Shown: piece by piece, positions 1 through 9,001 of the stretch
Layout of the letters: each line of letters starts with the position of its first letter
Numbering within the stretch: the first letter of the stretch is position 1
Origin: Candidatus Kaiserbacteria bacterium
Lineage (GTDB): Bacteria; Patescibacteriota; Minisyncoccia; Phycocordibacterales; Phycocordibacteraceae
Reading direction: 5' to 3'
Assembly: GCA_016182285.1 (NCBI GenBank)
Contig: JACOXQ010000040.1
Span: 1-13,748 of the forward strand
Length of the DNA stretch: 13,748 nucleotides
Notes under the pieces: generated by a model
Databases searched by the model: none
Told to the model about the DNA's origin: nothing
Seen by the model: only the letters and a program-made list of their open reading frames with translations
Program-made: the position numbers and the translations under genes

Positions 1-1
1 T

Positions 2-172
2 CTGCCAGGCGTTTTGGGTAAAGACGCTTCCGTAGAAGAGCGCCGCACCGCCTCATCCGCCGTCTACACCCGCCCCGAAACCATTTTGTATAAGGGTAAA
101 AAATATCGCGTGCCGAAGGTTCTCCAAACCGGCCACCACGCCAAGATAGATGCGTGGCGAAAAGTAAAATAA
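2..172 (+). CDS. trmD: tRNA (guanine-N1)-methyltransferase TrmD, C-terminal end (partial)
   Basis: The window opens inside this gene; the last 56 residues and the TAA stop are present. TrmD methylates the N1 of G37 next to the anticodon in tRNAs reading CNN codons, using S-adenosylmethionine, and so prevents +1 frameshifting. The fragment starts LPGVLGKDASVEE, the typical TrmD stretch that follows the knotted SAM-binding domain. It continues with YTRPE and a V-P-x-V-L-x-(S/T)-G-x-H-x-x-I-x-x-W pattern (VPKVLQTGHHAKIDAW), which is the conserved tRNA-binding C-terminal end of the family. The upstream partners (often rpsP, rimM, rplS) are outside the window, so the operon cannot be judged. The gene is followed 11 bp downstream by a 42-bp perfect palindrome. 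Identification is firm for a fragment of this size because several family-specific blocks are in the right order. Confidence 0.9.
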   Translation: MPGVLGKDASVEERRTASSAVYTRPETILYKGKKYRVPKVLQTGHHAKIDAWRKVK

Positions 173-183
173 ATAAAATTGTG

Positions 184-225
184 CAACACCAGGTGTAGCA
201 CAAATTTGTGCTACACCTGGTGTTG
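184..225. repeat. 42-bp perfect palindrome without spacer downstream of trmD
   Basis: Two 21-bp arms are exact reverse complements and meet at a central AAATTT with no loop. Each arm holds a smaller palindrome (ACACC-A-GGTGT in the left arm). With one mismatch the symmetry extends to about 180-229. On the + strand no T-run follows, so it is not a classical trmD terminator. Read on the - strand it is followed by a T-rich stretch, which suits termination of leftward transcription, but no leftward gene is seen nearby. It could also be a transposon scar or a dimeric binding site. Confidence 0.85.
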
Positions 226-274
226 AACACAACACTACGACCGTGAGAGTTAACGAACATCCAAAAACGACGCA

Positions 275-303
275 TTGACAACTGGCACAAGAAGAGGTAA
301 TAT
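275..303 (+). promoter_or_regulatory. Candidate sigma-70 promoter of the broken small gene
   Basis: A perfect -35 hexamer TTGACA (275-280) is followed after exactly 17 bp by TAATAT (298-303), which matches four of six consensus -10 positions. Transcription would start near 310 and give a 5' leader of about 70 nt before the ATG at 380, which has a strong Shine-Dalgarno sequence. This placement argues against starting the protein at TTG 275 or ATG 302. Confidence 0.5.
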
Positions 304-379
304 GAAAGTAACGTCGCTTGTTCTTTTCCCATCTTGGCAAGCAGGTTCGCGACGTTGCCTGCGGGTCCAAGGAGAAATC

Positions 380-818
380 ATGAAGTTACAAAAACTGGCT
401 TTGTCAGCCCAAAGTGTGAAGACGATGGGCACATTTGCTCAAGACCTGTACAATGAGATCAAAAAAATTGAGAGGCAAGGTGCCAAAGTCTATCAAACGT
501 ATGTGATGGATGATGATCACCGTCGGACACATTTCGTCTTTTCAACAACCTCTAAAGATGTCTGATGATCACCGTCGGACACATTTCGTCTTTTCAACAA
601 CCTCTAAAGATGTCCACTTGTTTTTTGGCATCTTGGGTTCCGAAGGACAGTTCGACCTCTCACGAATGCTCGAAGAAGAATTCAGCCTGAAGAAATGCTC
701 TCAGCTCCTGCTTAGTTTTGAAGGGAAAAGGGATTCCGCGCTCGTAACACAGACGGTCGAACAAGAATCGGAAACTAGCTGGAAGACGATTACCTTCACT
801 TTTTCTCCGGCTCACTGA
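380..818 (+). pseudogene. Unknown small protein gene, frameshifted by a 52-bp tandem duplication
   Basis: No family is recognised. The reading frame opens at ATG 380 behind AAGGAG at 369-374 and ends early at TGA 563-565, exactly where the second copy of a 52-bp repeat begins. The downstream part continues in another frame to TGA 816-818. Removing one repeat copy restores a single 128-residue protein with the same residues on both sides of the join (the ...DDDHRRTHFVFSTTSKDV block running into HLFFGILG), so the duplication is the lesion. The restored protein is soluble-looking: an N-terminal helix-prone part with FAQDLYNEIKKIERQ, then alternating strands typical of a small alpha/beta domain, and no signal peptide or membrane segment. 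As it stands the first part would make only 61 residues. An earlier ATG at 302 with AGAGGT upstream is possible but overlaps the candidate promoter. The gene is monocistronic, with its own promoter and terminator. Confidence 0.7.
511..614. repeat. Exact 52-bp tandem duplication (two copies)
   Basis: Positions 511-562 and 563-614 are identical across 52 bp, and identity stops at the next base on either side. The length is 1 modulo 3, so the duplication shifts the reading frame of the surrounding gene. Exact identity means it is recent, is kept by gene conversion, or was made by assembly. Confidence 0.95.
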
Positions 819-831
819 TCCAGAAGTCTGC

Positions 832-862
832 ACGCCGCCACGGTATTTAGTGGCGGCGTTTT
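832..862 (+). terminator. Rho-independent terminator of the broken small gene
   Basis: A 10-bp GC-rich stem (832-841 pairing with 850-859, ACGCCGCCAC with its complement) closes an 8-nt loop and is followed by a short T-run ending at 862. It lies 14 bp after the TGA at 816-818 and separates the small gene from the rpoB transcription unit. Confidence 0.85.
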
Positions 863-879
863 GCTATCCCCAGATGGGG

Positions 880-908
880 TTGCGCAGAAAAGAGAGGTCT
901 GATACATT
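880..908 (+). promoter_or_regulatory. Candidate promoter of rpoBC
   Basis: TTGCGC (880-885, three of six -35 positions) is separated by 17 bp from TACATT (903-908), which is preceded by a TG one base upstream (900-901), giving an extended -10. It lies after the terminator at 862 and before rpoB, leaving a leader of about 155 nt. It is the best match in the interval but weak. Confidence 0.35.
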
Positions 909-975
909 AAGTACACAAGATACGAGTGAGTGATGGAGGGCGGTTTTAGACAGATTCATACGGGAACCAGAGAAA

Positions 976-1011
976 AACGCATAAGCGCAAGCGGATTTAT
1001 TTCCGTGCGTT
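976..1011 (+). promoter_or_regulatory. Possible stem-loop in the rpoB leader
   Basis: AACGCA (976-981) pairs with TGCGTT (1006-1011), and inside it CGGA (992-995) pairs with TCCG (1002-1005), with a 10-nt bulge on the left side. A T-rich stretch follows to about 1050. It resembles a weak terminator or attenuator arm upstream of rpoB; the right arm shares 11 bp with the terminator after rpoD. Function is unproven. Confidence 0.3.
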
Positions 1012-1070
1012 CGTGTTTGTATGTATTTATATATTTGTTTTTTAATTTATCCGCTTCACGACACCCCAGC

Positions 1071-4000
1071 ATGCGAAAAAACATCGTCCAGAAAACCTTC
1101 GGTTCGTATCGGGCGCCAAAGGTCTCTTTTCCGGACCTCGTCGGACATCAACGGTCTTCGTTCAATTGGCTTTTAAGGGAAGGTCTCTCCGAACTCTTCA
1201 AAGAGTTTTCGCCCATTTCCGATTATTCGGGGAAGAAATTTGAACTCAAATTTGAAAGTTTTGAAGTCGGCGAACCGAAGTATGACGAACAATTTGCGCG
1301 CGAGAACGCGCGCACCTACGAGGCGCCTGTGAAGGCGACGGTGAAGCTCGTGAATAAAACGTTCGGTTCGGAGAAGTCGCAGGAAATTTTTCTCGCGGAC
1401 ATGCCGATGATGACGCCGCACGGCTCCTTCATTGTCTCCGGAGTGGAGCGCGCTATCGTTCCGCAGCTGGCCCGCTCGTTCGGGGCGTTCTTTGTTTCTG
1501 AACTCATCCGTGGGAAGGCGTATTTCGGCGCCAAGATTATCCCGCTCCGCGGCGTCTGGATAGAATTTGACTCTGAAGCGGACGGCGCGGTATTCGTTAA
1601 GATAGACCGGAAGCGCAAGTTCCCTATCACTCAGCTCCTGACGGTCTTCGGCGGCGGTCTCGGAGAAGCGGTGACCAAACACTTTGCAAAAGATCCGCTC
1701 GCGCTGTCGGCTATTAAAGCCACTCTTGAGCACGACGAAGCTAAGTCTATTGAAGAGGCATATATAGAGATACACCGCCGCATGAGAGACGGGGACCTCG
1801 CCACGCCCGAGAACGCGAAGAACTTCGTGCAGTCGCTCTTCTCGGCCGAGCGTTATGATTTAGGAAAAGTCGGACGACACCGCCTGAATGCGCGCTTCGG
1901 CCTCCCGACCACCGAGAAGGCGATAGGGAAACGCATTCTCGTCCTCGCCGATTTCGTCCGAATTATTTCAGAAATTACGAAACTGAATGCCGACCCGTCG
2001 GCGCGCCCCGACGACATTGACCACCTCGGTTTCCGCCGCGTCCGCTTCGTCGGCGAGCTCCTCCAGTCGCGCATGCGTGTGGGCATGAGCCGTATGAAGC
2101 GCAATATCCAAGACCGCATGTCCACGATAGAGAGCGAGACGACTTTGCCGATGGCGCTCGTAAACCCGCGGCCATTCCATGCATCCGTGCACGAGTTTTT
2201 CACCGCCAACCAGCTCTCGCAGTTTATGGACCAACAGAATATACTCTCCGAGCTGGAGAATATGCGCACGCTCTCGGCGCTCGGCCCGGGCGGACTCACG
2301 CGGGAACGGGCCGGCTTTGAAGTACGCGACGTGCACCCGAGCCACTACGGACGCCTCTGCCCGATTCACACGCCGGAAGGCCAGAACATCGGCCTCATCC
2401 TTCACCTCGCGACCCACGCGCGCACGAACGATTTCGGCGTGATAGAGACGCCGTATGTCCGCGTTAAGAATGGCAAGGTGACCGACGAGATTGTGCACTT
2501 GAACGCGCTTGATGAAGAGCTTGAATACATCGCACACGGCGCGACCAAGCTGGACGAGAACGGTAAAATCGCAGTTGAATCCGTTGAGGCGCGCCATAAA
2601 GGCGACCCGATTATCGTTCCGCGCGAATCAATTACGCTCATGGACGCCTCCACCTATCAGATGTTCTCCGTTGCGACGTCTATGATTCCGTTCGTGGACC
2701 ACGACGATGCGAACCGCGCCCTGATGGGTTCCAACATGCAGAAGCAGGCGACGCCCGTGCTCATCCCGGAGGCCCCGCTGGTTGCCACAGGCGTAGAGAC
2801 GCATGCCGCGCGCTCCACCGGCCGCCTCGTCCTCGCCGAAGAGTCGGGCGAAGTGACACAGGTTGACGCGCGCCGGATTGTCGTCACCAATAAAGAAGGC
2901 AAGAAGAAGGAATATCATCTCCAAGGCCTTACCCAGACCAACCAGAACTCCGCGTTTATGCAGAGGCCTTCGGTCGCGTTTGGCGATAAAGTGAAGAGAG
3001 GCGACGTGCTTGCGGACAACTCTTCAACGGACCAGGGCCAGCTCGCGCTCGGCCAGAATGTGCGCGTCGCATTCATGAGTTGGAACGGAGCGAACTACGA
3101 AGACGCCATAATCATCTCCGAGCGCCTGGTGCAGGATGCGAAGTTCACGACGGTTCACATTGAAGACTTTGAGTGCGTGGTGCGCGATACGAAGCTCGGC
3201 CCCGAGACGACGACGCACGACATCCCGAATGTCGGCGAACTGCGTTTAAAGAATCTGGATGAAGAGGGAGTTATCCGCATCGGCGCCGAGGTGCGCCCTG
3301 GCGACATCCTCGTCGGCAAGGTGACGCCGAAAGGCGAAACACAGCTTACTCCCGAAGAACGCCTCCTGCGCTCCATCTTCGGCGACAAAGCAAAGGACGT
3401 AAAAGATACCAGTCTGCGAATGGAAGGCGGGAAACGCGGACGCGTCATCGGCGTCCGCGTATTCGGCAGAGAGAAGGGCGACCAATTGGAGAGCGGCATC
3501 ATCAAGAAGATTGTCGTCACCGTCGCGCAGGTGAGAAACGTGAGCGTCGGAGACAAGCTCGCCGGACGCCACGGCAACAAGGGCGTCATCTCGCGCGTGT
3601 TGCCGGTAGAAGATATGCCGTACGACGAAGACGGCAATCCGGTTGACCTCATTCTGACGCCGCTTGGCGTTCCGTCCCGCATGAATCTCGGCCAGATTCT
3701 TGAGATGCACCTCGGACTCGCGGCGCACACTCTCGGTTATCAGGCCGTTGTACCGCCGTTTGCCGGCGCGACCTCCGACGAGATTCGCGATGAGTTGGAG
3801 AAAGCTGGATTCTCCAGAGGAGGCAAGATGCAGCTCTACGACGGACGATCGGGCGACGCATTCGCCCAAACAGTCGCCGTCGGCTATATGTATATTCTGA
3901 AATTGCATCACATGGTGGAAGATAAGATCCACATGCGTTCAATCGGCCCCTACAGCCTTATCACGCAACAGCCTCTCGGCGGCAAGGCGCAAAACGGCGG

Positions 4001-4247
4001 ACAGCGTTTCGGCGAGATGGAAGTGTGGGCCCTCCTCGGCTACGGCGCCGCCTACACGCTGCGCGAGATGCTCACGATTAAATCGGATGATATTCAAGGC
4101 AGAAGCGCCGCCTTTGACGCAATCGTGAAGGGCGAGCCCATAAGCCACTCCGGCACGCCGGCGTCCTTCGCAGTCCTTACCAATCAGATTCGCGGTCTCG
4201 CACTGGACGTGGAGCCGCTGAACTTGCCGCCGGAACCGGAGGCGTAA
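1071..4247 (+). CDS. rpoB: DNA-directed RNA polymerase subunit beta
   Basis: This is the beta subunit, which with beta' forms the active centre of RNA polymerase. At 1058 residues it is shorter than the E. coli subunit (1342) and in the range of CPR bacteria. Seen in order: the N-terminal FGSYRAPKVSFPDLVGHQ block; the ADMPMMTPHGSFIVSGVERAI motif; the rifampicin region from Q381 (QLSQFMDQ then LSALGPGGLTRERAGFEVRD); the VGDKLAGRHGNKG block around 826-837 with catalytic-centre lysines; GGKAQNGGQRFGEMEVWAL around 970-988; and the C-terminal LALDVEPL. ATG 1071 is chosen because the family homology begins there. The open frame reaches back to GTG 930, but those 47 residues are hydrophobic and unlike any RpoB N-terminus. 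No Shine-Dalgarno sequence precedes ATG 1071. rpoC follows after 24 bp and is surely co-transcribed. Two rifampicin-contact positions are altered (see findings). Confidence 0.97.
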   Translation: MRKNIVQKTFGSYRAPKVSFPDLVGHQRSSFNWLLREGLSELFKEFSPISDYSGKKFELKFESFEVGEPKYDEQFARENARTYEAPVKATVKLVNKTFGSEKSQEIFLADMPMMTPHGSFIVSGVERAIVPQLARSFGAFFVSELIRGKAYFGAKIIPLRGVWIEFDSEADGAVFVKIDRKRKFPITQLLTVFGGGLGEAVTKHFAKDPLALSAIKATLEHDEAKSIEEAYIEIHRRMRDGDLATPENAKNFVQSLFSAERYDLGKVGRHRLNARFGLPTTEKAIGKRILVLADFVRIISEITKLNADPSARPDDIDHLGFRRVRFVGELLQSRMRVGMSRMKRNIQDRMSTIESETTLPMALVNPRPFHASVHEFFTANQLSQFMDQQNILSELENMRTLSALGPGGLTRERAGFEVRDVHPSHYGRLCPIHTPEGQNIGLILHLATHARTNDFGVIETPYVRVKNGKVTDEIVHLNALDEELEYIAHGATKLDENGKIAVESVEARHKGDPIIVPRESITLMDASTYQMFSVATSMIPFVDHDDANRALMGSNMQKQATPVLIPEAPLVATGVETHAARSTGRLVLAEESGEVTQVDARRIVVTNKEGKKKEYHLQGLTQTNQNSAFMQRPSVAFGDKVKRGDVLADNSSTDQGQLALGQNVRVAFMSWNGANYEDAIIISERLVQDAKFTTVHIEDFECVVRDTKLGPETTTHDIPNVGELRLKNLDEEGVIRIGAEVRPGDILVGKVTPKGETQLTPEERLLRSIFGDKAKDVKDTSLRMEGGKRGRVIGVRVFGREKGDQLESGIIKKIVVTVAQVRNVSVGDKLAGRHGNKGVISRVLPVEDMPYDEDGNPVDLILTPLGVPSRMNLGQILEMHLGLAAHTLGYQAVVPPFAGATSDEIRDELEKAGFSRGGKMQLYDGRSGDAFAQTVAVGYMYILKLHHMVEDKIHMRSIGPYSLITQQPLGGKAQNGGQRFGEMEVWALLGYGAAYTLREMLTIKSDDIQGRSAAFDAIVKGEPISHSGTPASFAVLTNQIRGLALDVEPLNLPPEPEA

Positions 4248-5491
4248 TTAAATATTTAAACATTTAAAATTATGGCTTTTGCCCCCCGCAAACTTCCCCC
4301 GCGCGACACCTGGAACGGCCTGCGCCTCGCCCTCGCCTCTCCCGAGCGCATTCTCGCGTGGAGCAGCGGCGAAGTAACCAAACCGGAGACCATCAACTAC
4401 CGCACCCAGCGGAGCGAGAAGCACGGTCTCTTTGACGAAAAAATCTTCGGTCCTGAAAAGGATTACGAATGCTACTGCGGCAAGTACAAGGGCATCCGCT
4501 ATAAGGGAATCGTATGCGATAAATGCGGGGTTGAGATCACGCGCTCCATCGTCCGCCGCGAACGCATGGGCCACATAGAGCTCTGCACGCCCGTCGCGCA
4601 CATCTGGTTCTTGCGCTCCGTCCCGTCCCGCATGGCGCTTCTCTTGGGCGCATCCGCGACCGACATTGAAAAAGTGGTTTATTTCGCCGGCTATATCGTT
4701 TCCAGAATTGCGGAAGACGAAAAGAAACGCCTCATAACCGATTTGGAGAGCGAATACAAGGCGAAGTACAAATCGCTCGGAAGCGACAAGGAGCGTGACG
4801 CACTGAAAGAAAAAATGACGCTCACGAAAGCGGAGATTGAGGGAATCGTTGTTGGCAAGGTTCTTGACGAGCTTGAATACCATCGCTTTTCCGTCCGTTA
4901 CGGAGGTCTCTTTGAAGCTAGAATCGGCGCCGAAGCCATCTATGACCTCTTCTGCAAGCTTGATTTGAAGGAACTGGAAAAGACCCTTTCGGCGCGATAC
5001 GCGCGTGCCGGCGTCGCCGAGCGCGAGAAGCTCGCGAAGCGCCTCTCGCTCATCGCAGGTCTTATCGCCTCCGGCGTCCGTCCCGAGTGGCTCTTCCTAA
5101 CGCGCATCCCAGTCATTCCGCCGGCGCTTCGCCCGATGGTCGCGCTTGAAGGCGGCCGCCACGCCACGAGCGACGTGAACGACCTCTACCGCAGAGTCAT
5201 CAACCGCAACAACCGCTTGAAGAAGCTTATTGATATCCACGCGCCGGAGGTCATCCTGCGCAATGAGAAGCGAATTCTTCAAGAAGCCGTTGATGCGCTC
5301 TTGGACAATTCTATTCGTAAAAGCGGAGCCTCTGCCGGCGCGATGACGATGGCGCAACGCCGTCCCTTGAAGTCGCTCGCCGACTATCTGAAAGGCAAGC
5401 AAGGCTACTTCCGCCAGAACTTGCTCGGCAAACGCGTTGACTACTCCGGCCGTTCCGTCATCGTCGTCGGTCCCGACTTGGAGCTTGACGA

Positions 5492-7975
<2,484 letters not shown>

Positions 7976-8022
7976 GATAGGAAATCGCCCATGTTCCGTT
8001 ATTTCCCCGTGATTCCCGCAGA

Positions 8023-8060
8023 TGTATCAAATTTTATCCTATAGGACAAAAATTAAGACA
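8023..8060. repeat. Box A1, 38-bp quasi-palindrome (left copy)
   Basis: It matches box A2 in 35 of 38 positions as a direct repeat. It is symmetric in 30 of 38 positions around a perfect TCCTATAGGA centre. The TAA stop of the - strand gene (8053-8055) lies inside it. It also sits 48 bp after the rpoC stop, between converging genes, and in RNA could fold as a long stem with a TATA loop, so it might also work as a terminator. Confidence 0.85.
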
Positions 8061-8643
8061 GCTGGGGAAGGCGGAAATGCTCGCGTAATTTTCTATCCGA
8101 CTCCAGCGCTTCGGCGACAAATGAGAGCATTTCGCCCGTCCCGCTCTTTAGGTGCGCGCGGACTAGGCTGATAAATTCATCGCAAGGGTAGGGATATACC
8201 CACACACTGTCTTGTAGCCGTAAAAAGCCGGCGCCAAAGAGTAAAAAGCGGAGTTGTGAACGAGTCTTTCTGCGCTTCTCACGTATATCAAACATGACTA
8301 TCCGCCATTTACCGTCCCAGAATGCTTGCTCGGGAATGCGGTATTCGCTTGCATAAATCATGTTTATAGTGGCGCGGCCTTTTTTGGTTAATGTGACCCT
8401 GCGACTGGCGTACTGTCCTGATGTCCGCACAAGCCCGGAGCGTTCAAGCCGGCTTATCGCCTGTGTGATACGGCGATAGAGGTTTTTACGATTCGCCGCG
8501 CCTCGGTCAAGTTTTTTCAGAAGCGTCAAGGCTTTCGGCGCCATGAGCGCTACGCTTAGCACACCGCACATCGCCAGTGTCCGCAAAATGAGATTGCGCA
8601 TCGGCAGATACCGTCCTCTTGTTTCTGTCCGCATCTTCTTCAT
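8053..8643 (-). CDS. PaaX/Cas2-like protein: membrane segment, winged helix, Cas2-like domain
   Basis: A 196-residue protein of a type common in CPR genomes, often annotated as PaaX-like regulator or Cas2. Residues about 18-40 form a moderately hydrophobic segment (ILRTLAMCGVLSVALMA). Residues about 45-97 look like a winged helix-turn-helix (LYRRITQAISRLERSGLV, then a basic wing with RRVTLTKKG). Residues from 109 form a Cas2-like ferredoxin fold: WRIVMFDI with Asp119 at the end of strand one, a basic helix EKRRKTR, then GFLRLQDSVWVYPY. The C-terminal half is roughly half identical by eye to the gene at 12759-13352. It is probably a DNA-binding protein, possibly membrane-attached; nuclease activity is not shown. 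The start at 8643 is supported by a TATAAT 7 nt upstream, which gives a nearly leaderless mRNA. A second in-frame ATG exists at residue 15. The gene points against rpoC and away from dnaG. Confidence 0.8.
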   Translation of the reverse strand: MKKMRTETRGRYLPMRNLILRTLAMCGVLSVALMAPKALTLLKKLDRGAANRKNLYRRITQAISRLERSGLVRTSGQYASRRVTLTKKGRATINMIYASEYRIPEQAFWDGKWRIVMFDIREKRRKTRSQLRFLLFGAGFLRLQDSVWVYPYPCDEFISLVRAHLKSGTGEMLSFVAEALESDRKLREHFRLPQLS

Positions 8644-8680
8644 GTATCAAATTATATCCTATAGGACAAAAATTGATACA
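8643..8680. repeat. Box A2, 38-bp quasi-palindrome (right copy)
   Basis: Symmetric in 32 of 38 positions, with perfect 8-bp ends (TGTATCAA and TTGATACA) and a perfect TCCTATAGGA centre. It is a direct repeat of box A1 at a distance of 620 bp. It covers the promoter region of the - strand gene, so it could be its operator as well as a recombination site. Confidence 0.9.
8651..8656 (-). promoter_or_regulatory. Consensus -10 element inside box A2
   Basis: On the - strand this reads TATAAT, seven bases before the ATG at 8643. Transcription would start at or next to the A of the ATG, giving a leaderless or nearly leaderless message. No good -35 is seen 16-18 bp upstream. The hexamer lies within the palindrome, so a protein bound to the box would block it. 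Confidence 0.45.
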
Positions 8681-8708
8681 GTCTTAATCCGCAATGCGAT
8701 AAATAGCT

Positions 8709-8738
8709 TTGTCAAGTGCGGTAGGAGCGAGGTAGAAT
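8709..8738 (+). promoter_or_regulatory. Promoter of the truncated dnaG copy
   Basis: TTGTCA (8709-8714) and TAGAAT (8733-8738) are separated by 18 bp, each one mismatch from consensus. The -10 ends nine bases before the ATG at 8748, so the message should be leaderless or carry only 2-4 nt. Confidence 0.6.
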
Positions 8739-8747
8739 TAAGAAACC

Positions 8748-8978
8748 ATGGCGAAGGATACGGTGGCGGAGATTAAAGAAAGATTGAGCATACAGGACAT
8801 CATTAGTCCGTATGTGAAGCTAAAGCGGGCGGGGAAGTCGCTTGTCGGACTCTGCCCGTTCCATAAAGAGAAGACAGGCTCGTTCCATGTGAGCAACGAG
8901 CGATGGAGCTGGCACTGCTTCGGCTGCGGGGAGGGTGGCGACGGATTTTCTTTCAATACGTTTTGTCAAGCACGGTAA
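8748..8978 (+). CDS. Truncated DnaG copy: CHC2 zinc-finger domain only
   Basis: A 76-residue protein equal to the N-terminal zinc-binding domain of the primase encoded directly downstream. The ligands Cys36, His39, Cys57 and Cys60 are all kept, so the finger could fold. It differs from the full protein at five of the first 69 residues (for example Gly53 to Trp and Ile62 to Glu) and then leaves the homology for seven residues before TAA 8976-8978, which lies in the promoter of the next copy. Family knowledge: in full primase this domain helps recognise the priming site on single-stranded DNA. The excess of silent over replacement changes suggests that it was under protein-level selection for some time, or that it came from a related strain. 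It could be a functional small zinc protein, a decaying duplicate, or an assembly join of two strain variants. Confidence 0.65.
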   Translation: MAKDTVAEIKERLSIQDIISPYVKLKRAGKSLVGLCPFHKEKTGSFHVSNERWSWHCFGCGEGGDGFSFNTFCQAR

Positions 8979-8992
8979 GAGCGAGGTAGAAT
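8963..8992 (+). promoter_or_regulatory. dnaG promoter
   Basis: TTGTCA (8963-8968), 18-bp spacer, TAGAAT (8987-8992): identical hexamers to the upstream copy. The ATG at 9002 is nine bases after the -10 and no Shine-Dalgarno sequence is present, so translation is probably leaderless. Confidence 0.65.
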
Positions 8993-9001
8993 TAAGAAAC
9001 C

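Larger units (their letters stand above)
8023..8680 (-). mobile_element. Putative cassette A: PaaX/Cas2-like gene between two 38-bp quasi-palindromic boxes
   Basis: A 658-bp unit lies between rpoC and the dnaG region: a 38-bp box, a gene filling almost all the space, and a second copy of the box in the same orientation. The stop codon lies inside the left box and the start codon overlaps the right box by one base, so gene and boxes are one compact unit. A second unit of the same design lies at 12705-13392. No known transposase or recombinase motif is seen in the gene product. Calling it mobile is inference from the repeated architecture; an autoregulated gene with duplicated operators is the main alternative. 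Confidence 0.4.

Noticed and set aside
511..614. Alternative genetic code with TGA read as Gly or Trp in the broken small gene
   Set aside because: Reading through the TGA at 563 stays in the wrong frame; the 52-bp duplication explains the break fully, and trmD, rpoB, rpoC and rpoD end with TAA or TAG without internal TGA.
930..1070. Extension of rpoB to GTG 930 (47 extra residues with a hydrophobic stretch)
   Set aside because: RpoB homology starts at 1071, the extra part is unlike any RpoB N-terminus, and the leader holds a stem-loop and T-rich DNA.
8053..8643. IS200/IS605 or REP-associated HUH transposase
   Set aside because: The fold class is similar and palindromes flank the gene, but no HUH motif or catalytic tyrosine context is visible in either protein.
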